Of a DNA stretch of 10,293 nucleotides, positions 1 to 6,546 are shown in pieces. Position numbers and translations under genes: made by a program. This DNA is from Leptolyngbya sp. SIO4C5 (lineage in GTDB: Bacteria; Cyanobacteriota; Cyanobacteriia; Phormidesmidales; Phormidesmidaceae). The notes under the pieces are model-generated. The model was not told where the DNA came from. It was given only the letters and a program-made list of their open reading frames with translations, and searched no databases. Every line of letters begins with the position of its first letter. Within the stretch, counting starts at the first letter, position 1. The stretch spans positions 1 to 10,293 of the forward strand of contig JAAHIC010000096.1 in assembly GCA_010671965.1 (NCBI GenBank), in the 5' to 3' direction.

Positions 1-346
1 TCCTTGTCGGGTCGCAGGGTCGTAGCCGTATGACCTTGCTACCCGACCAGGTGTATATTGCCCGGACTAGTGTTTACCGTATAAACACCAGTGATGGTTG
101 ATCCGACCAGTGATGTATTCAGGTACTGGGTTGTTAAGGGGTGATAGGTACTGTAAAGCCTTCATAGGCAGGGGTTCCAGAACTTTTGACTCAGATCGCT
201 GAAAACTCTTGCCGAGTCTAGGTTTCAGATAACCATCACCCTTTCAGGAGCCAGTGCCATGTATTCATTGAACTCCTCTACGGTGAGCGATCCCTAATTG
301 ACTAAACAAAAGTTGAATGTGGGTAGCTGAAAGCTTTGATGTGCGG
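1..346. other. Non-coding stretch with several hairpins
   Basis: I see no convincing reading frame here. Positions 6-21 pair with 32-47: GTCGGGT with ACCCGAC, one mismatch, then GCA with TGC, a G-U, and GGTC with GACC, around a 10-base loop. Positions 66-76 pair with 82-92 (GTGTTTA with TAAACAC, loop CCGTA). Further down, 136-145 can pair with 235-243 through one bulge and encloses GCCT/AGGC at 158-169 and a two-step hairpin at 199-228 (CTGAAA/TTTCAG, ACTC/GAGT). Short direct repeats are present: ACCAGTGATG at 87 and 106, CCGACCAG at 43 and 103, AGGTACT at 121 and 146. No T-tract follows the first hairpins, so they do not look like simple terminators. The region may be a structured RNA, the end of a mobile element or a remnant. 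I do not recognise a known RNA family. Confidence 0.4.
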
Positions 347-389
347 TTAGTAGATTGATTTTGGGGATACAGGGAGTTTGTGTTCTAAG

Positions 390-495
390 CCTCTGTACAG
401 GACAAAACCTTGAAGAGTAGGTAAAGAAAAGGGTTTCATGGAATTGCGAAAGACCAACAAAACCCTTATCGCAATTTTTGTCCTGTACTTAGAGG
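390..495. repeat. MITE-like imperfect palindrome, about 106 bp
   Basis: The left arm at 390-407 (CCTCT-G-TACAGGACAAAA) is the reverse complement of the right arm at 476-495 (TTTTGTCCTGTAC-TT-AGAGG), except for a two-base difference inside each arm. GTACAGGACAAAA is a perfect 13-base match. The 68-base centre holds further complementary pairs: AAGGGTTT with AAACCCTT and ATTGCGA with TCGCAAT. These are arranged so that only one pair can form at a time. Size, terminal inverted repeats and lack of a gene fit a miniature inverted-repeat transposable element; a processed RNA hairpin is the alternative. No target duplication could be fixed with confidence. Confidence 0.55.
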
Positions 496-504
496 TACAG
501 CATA

Positions 505-529
505 AAAAGTTGAGGTATGTAACGGTCAA
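505..529 (+). repeat. Left terminal inverted repeat of the IS630 element
   Basis: The sequence beginning AAAAGTTGAGGTATG matches the inward-facing right end with one single-base gap. It lies immediately downstream of the stop codon of the transposase remnant, which ends at 530. Confidence 0.7.
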
Positions 530-1575
530 TCAAGTGGTCTTAATACTGACGTACTGAGCCGTACAGCCTTGATTCTCACTACGGTTTTCTAATCCCGCAA
601 CGACGTGATAAGCCAGTTCCGATTCACTCTTAAACATCTGCCCCCTGAGTTCGTCGCGCTTCAGATGTTGCCATTCCCCTTCAATCGCATTCATCTCAGA
701 ACAGTAAGCCGGTAAAAAGAACAGATAGAGTCCTTGGGCTTCCCACTCTGTCCATTTTTGCTGCGTCACCTTACTTTTGTGAATCGAACCGTTGTCTTGC
801 ACAACCACACTCATGCGTCCCGTTTGGTGCGCTGATTGGGCTTGCATATCCATCATGGCGATGTAGTTTTCGCTCTTCAACGTCCCGAAAACGAGACCAT
901 AAACAAAGGTGACGAACGGTTGCCAGAGTCCTAAAACACTCAGACGTCGCCCCCGTTTGTGAGTCTGTTCCTGCCGTTTCTGTTCCCCTCGGAAATAGTA
1001 GCTGTAGCTGACGGCACTCCACTGACAACAACCGGATTCGTCCAAATAGTAAGAGGTCGATGTCGCCCACAGCAGCGGCCATTTCCAGCATATCGAGGTC
1101 GGCTTGTTTGGTGACGCGCTGTACCGGGTCTTGTCGGCAGCGATGACTTTGGCGAGTGCGCTTCCAAATTATCCCCTTTTTTTCAGCACCTCGCGGAGGT
1201 GACCTGGGCTTAAGCGAACCTGGCGCTCTCGATCGAGTTTCTCGGCTAACTTGCGGTATAGGTGCGTTCATCCTCCCGCAGCACCTGCTCTATGTAAGCG
1301 ATGTCATCCTCTTGCCAGCAGCGTGGTTTACCGCGTCCGGGCGCTTCCCATAAACCATCTAATCCACCTGTCTGCCAACGTTTTAGCGTATTGCGCACAG
1401 TTTCTACATGCCAATCAAAGTAAGCGGCAATGGTTTCTACATAGTCGCCTCGCGCGCTCATCCGCACCACGTCAGCACGATCCTTGACACGGTGTGGAAC
1501 CATCGTCGCTCGGCGTAGCTCTCGCAGGGTTCGGTTTTCCTCAGCAGTCAGGAACACACGCAATCGCATTCCCAT
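530..1575 (-). pseudogene. IS630 family transposase, frameshifted
   Basis: The ATG at 1575 opens a 109-residue frame with the helix-turn-helix half typical of IS630 transposases, ending in a TAG after ...ERTYTAS. Reading on requires three frame changes. Near 1253-1257 one base seems lost (restoring TYTRKLAEKL). Near 1167-1183 the reading drops by one around an A7G4 tract (into WKRTRQSHRC). Near 1050-1052 one extra base appears (between DIDL and YYLDESG). The rest, read from 1045 down to 530, is the DDE catalytic half: first Asp in LDESG, second Asp in VVVQDNGSIH, and Glu in the CSEMNAIE region. All three catalytic acids therefore survive, but in separate frames. The A7G tract could support programmed -1 frameshifting, yet the other two shifts make a decayed copy more likely. 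Sequencing error is also possible. Confidence 0.8.
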
Positions 1576-1612
1576 CAGTCGCCCTCTCAGTAGGTCTGAA
1601 TTGAAGCTTTAC

Positions 1613-1637
1613 TCTCCGAAATATACCTCGATCTTTT
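1613..1637 (-). repeat. Right terminal inverted repeat of the IS630 element
   Basis: Read on the minus strand this begins AAAAGATCGAGGTATAT and shares AAAAG, GAGGTAT and CGG in register with the left end. It lies about 40 bases upstream of the transposase start codon, the usual distance for this family. Confidence 0.7.
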
Positions 1638-1640
1638 TAT

Positions 1641-1773
1641 CCCAAGCTACTTAAGTGAACAGCATTATCCCGCCTGAAAGGCTAGCGGCATCAGCTTTAT
1701 TCAAAGGCAGGAATGACTGCTATACAATAGCGATAGGGCCTTGTTTTAACCTTTTCTTAACCCAGGAGCTTCT
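1641..1773 (+). promoter_or_regulatory. Upstream region of the MgtC-family gene, possible promoter
   Basis: A candidate -10 box TATACA at 1721-1726 is preceded by TGC, giving an extended -10 look. A weak -35 candidate TTATTC at 1697-1702 lies 18 bases upstream. The region is outside the insertion sequence, so the gene seems to have kept its own promoter. The assignment rests on sequence resemblance only. Confidence 0.3.
1764..1768 (+). promoter_or_regulatory. Ribosome binding site that decides a TTG start
   Basis: AGGAG lies five bases before the TTG at 1774. No ATG or GTG with a comparable site lies nearby in frame, so this site fixes the start of the MgtC-family protein. Confidence 0.65.
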
Positions 1774-2238
1774 TTGAATTCGGGATCGCAACTGCTGCTA
1801 CCGCTGACCTGGCCAAATCTATTGGCGCGACTGGGATTGGCGCTGCTGTTCGGCGCAGTCATTGGCTGGGAGCGGGAAAGTCACAACAAGCCAGCCGGAC
1901 TACGCACCCACATGTTGGTCAGCTTTGGTTCTGCATTGTTTGTGCTCAGCAGTATTCAAACCGGGGCTGTTGCCCAAAGCGCCGATGTGCTCAGCCGGGT
2001 GATTCAGGGCGTGGCTTCCGGCGTTGGCTTTCTGGGAGCCGGGGAAATTGTGCAGCAGTCTCGCAGCGAGAGCGATCGCATTCGCATTCGCGGACTCACT
2101 TCCGCTGCGGCCATCTGGACCTCTGCCGCTATTGGTGTTGTCTCCGCCTGCGGTTTGTGGCTGATTGGCCTGATTGCCTGCGTTGTGACGCTAACGATTC
2201 TGTTTGTGTTTAGACGCTTAGAAAAGCTGGGTCAGTAG
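1774..2238 (+). CDS. MgtC/SapB family membrane protein
   Basis: This 154-residue protein carries the hallmarks of the MgtC/SapB family: GWERE followed by PAGLRTHMLVS (residues 31-50), GVGFLGAG (83-90) and RGLTSAAAIW (106-115). About four hydrophobic segments span roughly residues 15-30, 45-63, 75-92 and 112-147, placing it in the inner membrane. It ends just after the last segment and lacks the cytoplasmic C-terminal domain of the longer MgtC proteins, as in many short SapB-type members. Related proteins are tied to growth under low magnesium and, in some bacteria, to control of the F-type ATP synthase. Which applies here cannot be told. The TTG start is supported by AGGAG. It lies 223 bases before the TRAP binding protein gene on the same strand and need not share its transcript. 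Confidence 0.88.
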   Translation: MNSGSQLLLPLTWPNLLARLGLALLFGAVIGWERESHNKPAGLRTHMLVSFGSALFVLSSIQTGAVAQSADVLSRVIQGVASGVGFLGAGEIVQQSRSESDRIRIRGLTSAAAIWTSAAIGVVSACGLWLIGLIACVVTLTILFVFRRLEKLGQ

Positions 2239-2461
2239 GAAGGCTGGCTGGGACGCCACTCAGGGGCGATCGCCTCTAGCCTCAGAACTCTGTTGACCCT
2301 GGTTGACCGAGAAGCGGGCAATCTCAAGCTCATCTGTATCAGGCAACGCAAACAAAGCAAAAGGCGGTATAGTAGGCTACCCCTTAGTGTGGTGTAGAAA
2401 GCAGGCCGTTGCGTCTGCTGTATCACCGATTGTTCAATAATCGGGATGGAAGAGTGTACCT
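2239..2461 (+). promoter_or_regulatory. Intergenic region upstream of the TRAP lipoprotein gene
   Basis: The region holds a HIP1 palindrome (GGCGATCGCC, 2265-2274) and two copies of GTTGACC at 2292-2298 and 2302-2308, spaced exactly ten bases start to start (one helical turn), which could be a protein binding site. A possible -10 box TATAGT lies at 2368-2373, without a clear -35. I see no strong terminator for the preceding gene, so read-through is possible. Confidence 0.3.
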
Positions 2462-3583
2462 ATGAAACGCAGAAAGTTTGTCACTGGCGCAGCGCTAGGC
2501 GCGGCCACTACAGCTACTGTTGCAGCCTGTGGTCAGCAGAGCAGCAGCCAGTCTACCGGCAGCGGCCCGGCTGTGCAGGTCGATGAGAGTCAAAGCGTGC
2601 AGTGGCGTTTAGCCTCTAGCTATACCCCCAGTCTAGACACGGTCTACGGCGGCAGCGAAGCCTTTGTCGAGCGGGTGAGGGAACTGACAGACGGGCGGTT
2701 TGAAATCACCATTTCGGCGGCGGGGGAGTTGGTGCCCGGTCTGGAGGTACTAGACGCGGTGCAGCAGGGCACCGTCCAAGCCGGACACACCAACTCTTAC
2801 TATTACCGGGGTAAGAACGAGGCGCTGGCTTTCGATACGGCAGTGCCCTTCGGCCTTAACTACCGCCAGCAAACCGCCTGGCTCTATGAAGGAGGCGGTC
2901 TAGAGCTAATTCACGAACTGCTCTCCGACTTCAACATCATCAGTTTCCCCGGCGGCAACTCTGGCACGCAGATGGGCGGCTGGTGGAAGCAAGAAATCAA
3001 TACGCCGAGTGACCTGCAGGGGGTCAATATGCGGATTCCTGGTTTGGGCGGCGTGGTGTTAGAGCGCTTGGGCGTCAACGTGCAGAACCTGGCCGGGGGC
3101 GAAATTTTTCAGGCGCTGCAGCTTGGCACCATTGACGCGGCTGAGTGGGTCGGCCCCTATGATGACGAAAAGCTAGGGCTGTACAAGGCGGCTTCCATTT
3201 ATTACTATCCCGGCTGGTGGGAACCCGCTTCTCAATATTCGTTCTATTTCAATTTAGATGCCTGGAACGACCTGCCGCCTAACTATCAGCAGGTGCTTAA
3301 AACGGCAGCATCAGAGGCCCATGCCAATATCATGGCTCGCTATGATGCCCGCAACCCCGGCGCCCTAGCCAGTCTGCTGGATCAGGGAGTTGAGCTAAAG
3401 CGCTTTTCGGATGAGATCATGGAAGCGGCCCGCACGGCATCTTTTGAGCTGTACGAAGAGTTAGCCGCGGCTGACAGCAGCTACAACAAGATCTACTCTG
3501 CCTGGAATGAATTTCGAGAAAACTCTAACCGCTGGTTCTCCAGCTCTGAGCTAGGTTTCACCGACTTTGCCGCTAAAAGCTAA
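2462..3583 (+). CDS. TRAP transporter solute-binding lipoprotein, DctP/TakP type
   Basis: The 373-residue protein starts with a twin-arginine signal (KRRKFVTG) followed by a lipobox VAAC with Cys23. It is therefore probably exported folded by Tat and anchored as a lipoprotein on the periplasmic face of the inner membrane. The mature part matches TRAP-type periplasmic binding proteins: GGWWKQEINTPSDLQG, MRIPGLGG with the conserved carboxylate-binding Arg191, GGEIFQALQLGTIDAAEWVGP, and YYYPGWWEP. In TakP-like proteins a Gln and the Glu-Trp of AEWVGP help bind 2-oxoacid with a sodium ion; equivalents here are Q170, E228 and W229. The likely ligand is thus a 2-oxoacid or similar monocarboxylate, though cyanobacterial relatives are little studied. 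No DctQ or DctM membrane subunit follows, so the partner must be encoded elsewhere. A weak GGAAGAG precedes the ATG. Confidence 0.88.
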   Translation: MKRRKFVTGAALGAATTATVAACGQQSSSQSTGSGPAVQVDESQSVQWRLASSYTPSLDTVYGGSEAFVERVRELTDGRFEITISAAGELVPGLEVLDAVQQGTVQAGHTNSYYYRGKNEALAFDTAVPFGLNYRQQTAWLYEGGGLELIHELLSDFNIISFPGGNSGTQMGGWWKQEINTPSDLQGVNMRIPGLGGVVLERLGVNVQNLAGGEIFQALQLGTIDAAEWVGPYDDEKLGLYKAASIYYYPGWWEPASQYSFYFNLDAWNDLPPNYQQVLKTAASEAHANIMARYDARNPGALASLLDQGVELKRFSDEIMEAARTASFELYEELAAADSSYNKIYSAWNEFRENSNRWFSSSELGFTDFAAKS

Positions 3584-3633
3584 GACTCGGTTCGGCTTGG
3601 CCCTCGATTGAGCCAGACGCGGCGGTAAAAATA

Positions 3634-3679
3634 TAGGGAGACGCGATCGCTCACCAATAGAGCTTTTCACGTCTCCCTA
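3634..3679. terminator. Hairpin between convergent genes, likely bidirectional terminator
   Basis: TAGGGAGACG (3634-3643) and CGTCTCCCTA (3670-3679) form a perfect 10-bp stem around a 26-base loop that contains a HIP1 site. On the minus strand it is followed by an ATATTTTTA run, a good intrinsic terminator signal for transcripts entering from the right. That run lies past the end of the minus-strand glycosyltransferase gene at 3722. On the plus strand the following bases (ATTGTGTC) are less T-rich, so termination of the TRAP gene is less certain. Confidence 0.6.
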
Positions 3680-3721
3680 ATTGTGTCTTCCAGCGGTTCC
3701 CTAATACGCCAGTGGGGCAAG

Positions 3722-4744
3722 TCAGCTCGCCTGCGAGGCCACTACGCGAGGATTCCAGCGCGATCGCAGCTCCTCAATATGCATGTTCTGCTCATCTTTT
3801 TTGAGATGGCGGGGGCTACTCTCAAATGAGAGGGAAGAGGGCAGCGCCTCTGATCCGTACTGAGCCTGAATAAAATTGGCCAGTTCCGCATAGGAAGGCG
3901 TAAAGCGATCGCTCACCTCCGGCAGCGCCTGCAACTGCTGCTTCAGCGTGGCTGAAAACAGCCCTGTCCCGTCGTCAAAAAATCGCTCGGTGGTCACTCC
4001 GTAATGCTCATAGGGATGAAACACCAGGTCAGCCGGTGCTGTTGCGGCTACCCAGGAAACATAGGCCCAGTATTCGCTGAAGGTGCCTAGCTCGTTGGCT
4101 GAGCGCATCATCAGCAATAGCCAGTGATCATCTGACTGAAAATACTGTTTGAGCTGCTGCTTAAAGGAATTTAGGTGTGACTGCTTAAACCACATATGAT
4201 GGGGCACAAACGTGCCTTCATGGTCAGTCAGGGGTTCTACTCCCAGCACTGAGCGAATCCACTTGTCCCAGGTAGAGACAATTTGTGGGTTGCCCCACTG
4301 CTTGTGCTGCAGCAGTGCAAAGGTGCGCTGAATAGCGGCCTTCTCTTGGCGGATCAGGGGCCAGGTTTTTACTGGCAGCAGGTCGCTGTCCCAGACCACG
4401 TACCACTCGCTCAGATCATCAATCCCCTCGGAGGCTCCCAGCTTCAAGAGCTGCTGATAGAACCAGCCAGGCGTATACAGAGATTTGCCTAAATCCAGTT
4501 CCGCGCAGATTTCATCTTTGGTGAGGCCGCAGTTTTTTTGAAAGAAAAATTCTTCCTCATGTACACAGATTGGCGAAACCTGCCAGCCGGTGACCTGCTC
4601 CCGCAGCGATCGCGCCTCGGTTGCCGGCGTAATGATATGAATCTGGCGCGGCTCGTAGTGAGAAGTAATGCCCTCTAGCACCGCTCGCGTATTCCAGCGC
4701 ACCCGGTAGAGCGGGATAACAAAGTCGAAAACGTCTTGTGACAC
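3722..4744 (-). CDS. Putative glycosyltransferase, DUF6492-like
   Basis: This 340-residue soluble protein begins with a GT-A-like strand and turn (FVIPLYRVRWN, residues 7-18). It carries WDSD at residues 118-121, where DSD can serve as the DxD motif for metal and nucleotide-sugar binding. Further conserved-looking segments are HHMWFKQSH (182-190) and FSEYWAYVSW (222-231). These features resemble the DUF6492 family, which is predicted to be glycosyltransferase-like but is largely uncharacterised. There is no signal peptide or membrane segment. The GTG start is decided by AGGAGG at 4752-4757, seven bases upstream. That site overlaps the TAG stop of the cyclase gene, so translation is probably coupled. 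The context suggests transfer of a sugar to, or from, a cyclitol made by the upstream enzyme. Donor and acceptor are unknown. Confidence 0.6.
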   Translation of the reverse strand: MSQDVFDFVIPLYRVRWNTRAVLEGITSHYEPRQIHIITPATEARSLREQVTGWQVSPICVHEEEFFFQKNCGLTKDEICAELDLGKSLYTPGWFYQQLLKLGASEGIDDLSEWYVVWDSDLLPVKTWPLIRQEKAAIQRTFALLQHKQWGNPQIVSTWDKWIRSVLGVEPLTDHEGTFVPHHMWFKQSHLNSFKQQLKQYFQSDDHWLLLMMRSANELGTFSEYWAYVSWVAATAPADLVFHPYEHYGVTTERFFDDGTGLFSATLKQQLQALPEVSDRFTPSYAELANFIQAQYGSEALPSSLSFESSPRHLKKDEQNMHIEELRSRWNPRVVASQAS

Positions 4745-4751
4745 AGCTAGC

Positions 4752-4757
4752 CCTCCT
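4752..4757 (-). promoter_or_regulatory. Shine-Dalgarno site overlapping the upstream stop codon
   Basis: On the minus strand the junction reads TAG-GAGGG-CTAGCT-GTG. The AGGAGG core shares two bases with the TAG stop (4756-4758) of the cyclase gene and lies seven bases before the GTG start of the glycosyltransferase-like gene. Ribosomes ending on the first gene are well placed to start the second. Confidence 0.75.
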
Positions 4758-6546
4758 AAACACCCGACAGCAATTCTTCTGAAGCCAGTTCCTCTGGAGC
4801 TTCGGTATACACCTCAGCAGACGACAGGGGAATGTGATGCGCCACCGTTGAGGGATCTTCTAGCCCTACATCGGCGCAGAGCGGCTCAATGCCCACTCCT
4901 TTTCTAGGCAAGTCAGCGCAGACCTGCTGGTACTCAGCGATCGCCTGATAGAGCTGTTCGCGGGTCAGGCTATTGAGATAGCCGCAGGCACCAATTTTCC
5001 CTTTGGGCAGCGGAGCAGCCAGGTTGCCGCCGCGCTTCTGCACCATCTTCTCGTGCGCAGCCCAGAGAGTTTCTTGGTTGAGTAGAACATCATGCCAGAG
5101 GCTAAGGCCAAAAGAGCTAATCAGCCGCAGAATCCGATGAAACTCATCAACGCTAATCCAGTCATGGCGGTAGCTCAGGTAAGCGCCAAAGCCCATGCCG
5201 ATTGCCACCGCATGACCGTGTAACAGTCCCGCCTCAATTTCAAAACCAGGTGACCAGGTATGCCCATAGGCGTGGGGACGGCACTGATGGGTTTCGTAGA
5301 GGTTGTCATACTCAGCCTCGACGTAGCTGCGCATAGCCGCGCCCAGAATTTTCTGAGAAAGCTGGCTCATCTCATCTCCTGGCTCGCAGTTCAGCGTGCC
5401 AAAGCGCGTAGTGATGAGCCGTGGGCCAGCCTGTTCTAAATAGGCAAACAGCTCGGCGTTTTTAACCGTCGCCATTTTGATAATTTCAGCGATGCCGTGG
5501 CGCAGCCAGCCTGCCCGCAGGGTTTTGAAGAAGGAGCGATCGGTAACTGAAAGCACAGGGGCATGATAGGCCCCGAACAGGTTTTTGTAGCCAAAGCCAT
5601 CGCAGCAGGTCCGAGGAGAAGGCCCAGCATCAATCCCGGCCACAATTGAGGTGGAAAGCATGACATAGGGCGTGTTGCGGTGGTAAAGGGCACAGGCCAA
5701 GCCTCCCGTATCCGTGAGAACCCCACCCCCCACAATCAGTACCGGCTCATTGCGAGAAACGCCTAGGCGCTTGAAGTCCCCCAGCATCCGCTCAACGGTA
5801 TGAATGCCTTTATCGACTTCCATTGCCCGGTAGACTAGCTTATCTAGCCGAATCCCGTGGTGATGGAAATAGTGCTCAACTTGTTCGCCATAAAAGCGCT
5901 CAACATTTTGGTCAATCAGGCAAACGCAGCGTCCTAATGGCCGATAGACATCTCTCAACAGCGCTTCTTCTGGATTCAAAGAGTTCTCAACTACGCGAAT
6001 TGAGGTGAACGTGCTGGAGTGCATCACCGCCTCTACAGCCTGATCGTCATCAGTGCTCACCACGTAGCCGCGACTTTGGCGATAGCTAGATGTGGGATAA
6101 ATCGCGTGCGGATTGGTGGCAACTAGCTGATTTGCCAACTCTGAGTAGAAGGTCTTTTCAGGACTGTTCAGCAGCGTATCTAAGAGCTTTTGCTGGCCCA
6201 AGTCAGATGCGTACAGGCGCTGAACAAACTTTGACCATTCCATACCTGCAGCTAAATCAAAAGCTGACAGCATTTCAGCTAGTAAGCTGAAAAAGTGACG
6301 GAGTGAAAAGTTCAAACCGCTGCGCAGTCTGCGACAGGCTGATAGTCCTTTAATAGCCCCTACTGAAGCAAATTCGCTACCAAGAGCTTCAGAGAAAGCA
6401 GAACTACTAATTAATGAAAGCAGTAGTTTTCTAAATTGGGGGCTGCAACAAATAGATTCAACGGCACTCTCTAAGTTCTGGTACGTCAAAGGCCCACTGC
6501 TGTAGGAGGCGATGAAAGCCTTAACCGCCGAGGTCGTCTTGGTCAT
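4756..6546 (-). CDS. Sedoheptulose 7-phosphate cyclase (EEVS-like) with N-terminal extension
   Basis: Residues from about 185 onward form a dehydroquinate synthase fold of the sugar-phosphate cyclase branch, which turns sedoheptulose 7-phosphate into C7-cyclitols (2-epi-5-epi-valiolone, epi-valiolone or desmethyl-4-deoxygadusol) using NAD and a metal. Visible motifs are the NAD loop GGGVLTD (273-279), a loop GIDAGPSPRTCCDG (304-317), YKN (320-322), and metal ligands E354 (HGIAEIIKMA), H429 (AYGHTWSP) and H443 (LLHGHAVAIGM). The GHTWSP motif, where dehydroquinate synthases have GHTFGH, argues against AroB. The loop departs from the usual GGKTGVN: Arg replaces Lys. About 150-180 extra N-terminal residues, largely helical in appearance, are not recognised; typical EEVS enzymes have about 400 residues. 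I chose ATG 6546 over an in-frame TTG at 6576; neither has a strong ribosome site. It is the first gene of an operon with the glycosyltransferase-like gene. Confidence 0.82.
   Translation of the reverse strand: MTKTTSAVKAFIASYSSGPLTYQNLESAVESICCSPQFRKLLLSLISSSAFSEALGSEFASVGAIKGLSACRRLRSGLNFSLRHFFSLLAEMLSAFDLAAGMEWSKFVQRLYASDLGQQKLLDTLLNSPEKTFYSELANQLVATNPHAIYPTSSYRQSRGYVVSTDDDQAVEAVMHSSTFTSIRVVENSLNPEEALLRDVYRPLGRCVCLIDQNVERFYGEQVEHYFHHHGIRLDKLVYRAMEVDKGIHTVERMLGDFKRLGVSRNEPVLIVGGGVLTDTGGLACALYHRNTPYVMLSTSIVAGIDAGPSPRTCCDGFGYKNLFGAYHAPVLSVTDRSFFKTLRAGWLRHGIAEIIKMATVKNAELFAYLEQAGPRLITTRFGTLNCEPGDEMSQLSQKILGAAMRSYVEAEYDNLYETHQCRPHAYGHTWSPGFEIEAGLLHGHAVAIGMGFGAYLSYRHDWISVDEFHRILRLISSFGLSLWHDVLLNQETLWAAHEKMVQKRGGNLAAPLPKGKIGACGYLNSLTREQLYQAIAEYQQVCADLPRKGVGIEPLCADVGLEDPSTVAHHIPLSSAEVYTEAPEELASEELLSGV

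Larger units (their letters stand above)
505..1637 (-). mobile_element. IS630-type insertion sequence, about 1.13 kb
   Basis: The element is bounded by related inverted ends. The left end reads AAAAG-TTGAGGTATGTAACGG from 505, and the right end, read inward from 1637 on the minus strand, reads AAAAGATCGAGGTATATTTCGG. They differ by one gap and about five substitutions. A TA dinucleotide lies just outside each end (503-504 and 1638-1639), as expected for IS630/Tc1-type elements, which insert at and duplicate TA. The length suits the family. The interior is filled by a broken transposase gene on the minus strand. There are no HIP1 sites inside. The exact ends could be off by a few bases because the target is A/T-rich. 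Confidence 0.8.

Noticed and set aside
340..349. Possible group II intron 5' end (GTGCG)
   Set aside because: Only five bases match; no domain V or intron-encoded protein was found.
347..529. 60-codon minus-strand frame (MTVTYLNF...)
   Set aside because: It lies across the MITE-like palindrome and the IS left end and has no family features; best seen as repeat-encoded chance coding.
2262..2277. Terminator after the MgtC gene
   Set aside because: The palindrome is mostly a HIP1 site with no loop and no T-tract.
4756..6546. 3-dehydroquinate synthase (AroB) as the identity of the cyclase
   Set aside because: The GHTWSP and HGHAV motifs and the changed GGKTGVN-type loop fit sugar-phosphate cyclases acting on sedoheptulose 7-phosphate rather than AroB.
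4756..6546. Mycosporine-like amino acid cluster (DDGS type)
   Set aside because: No O-methyltransferase, ATP-grasp or ligase gene follows; the neighbour is a glycosyltransferase-like gene instead.
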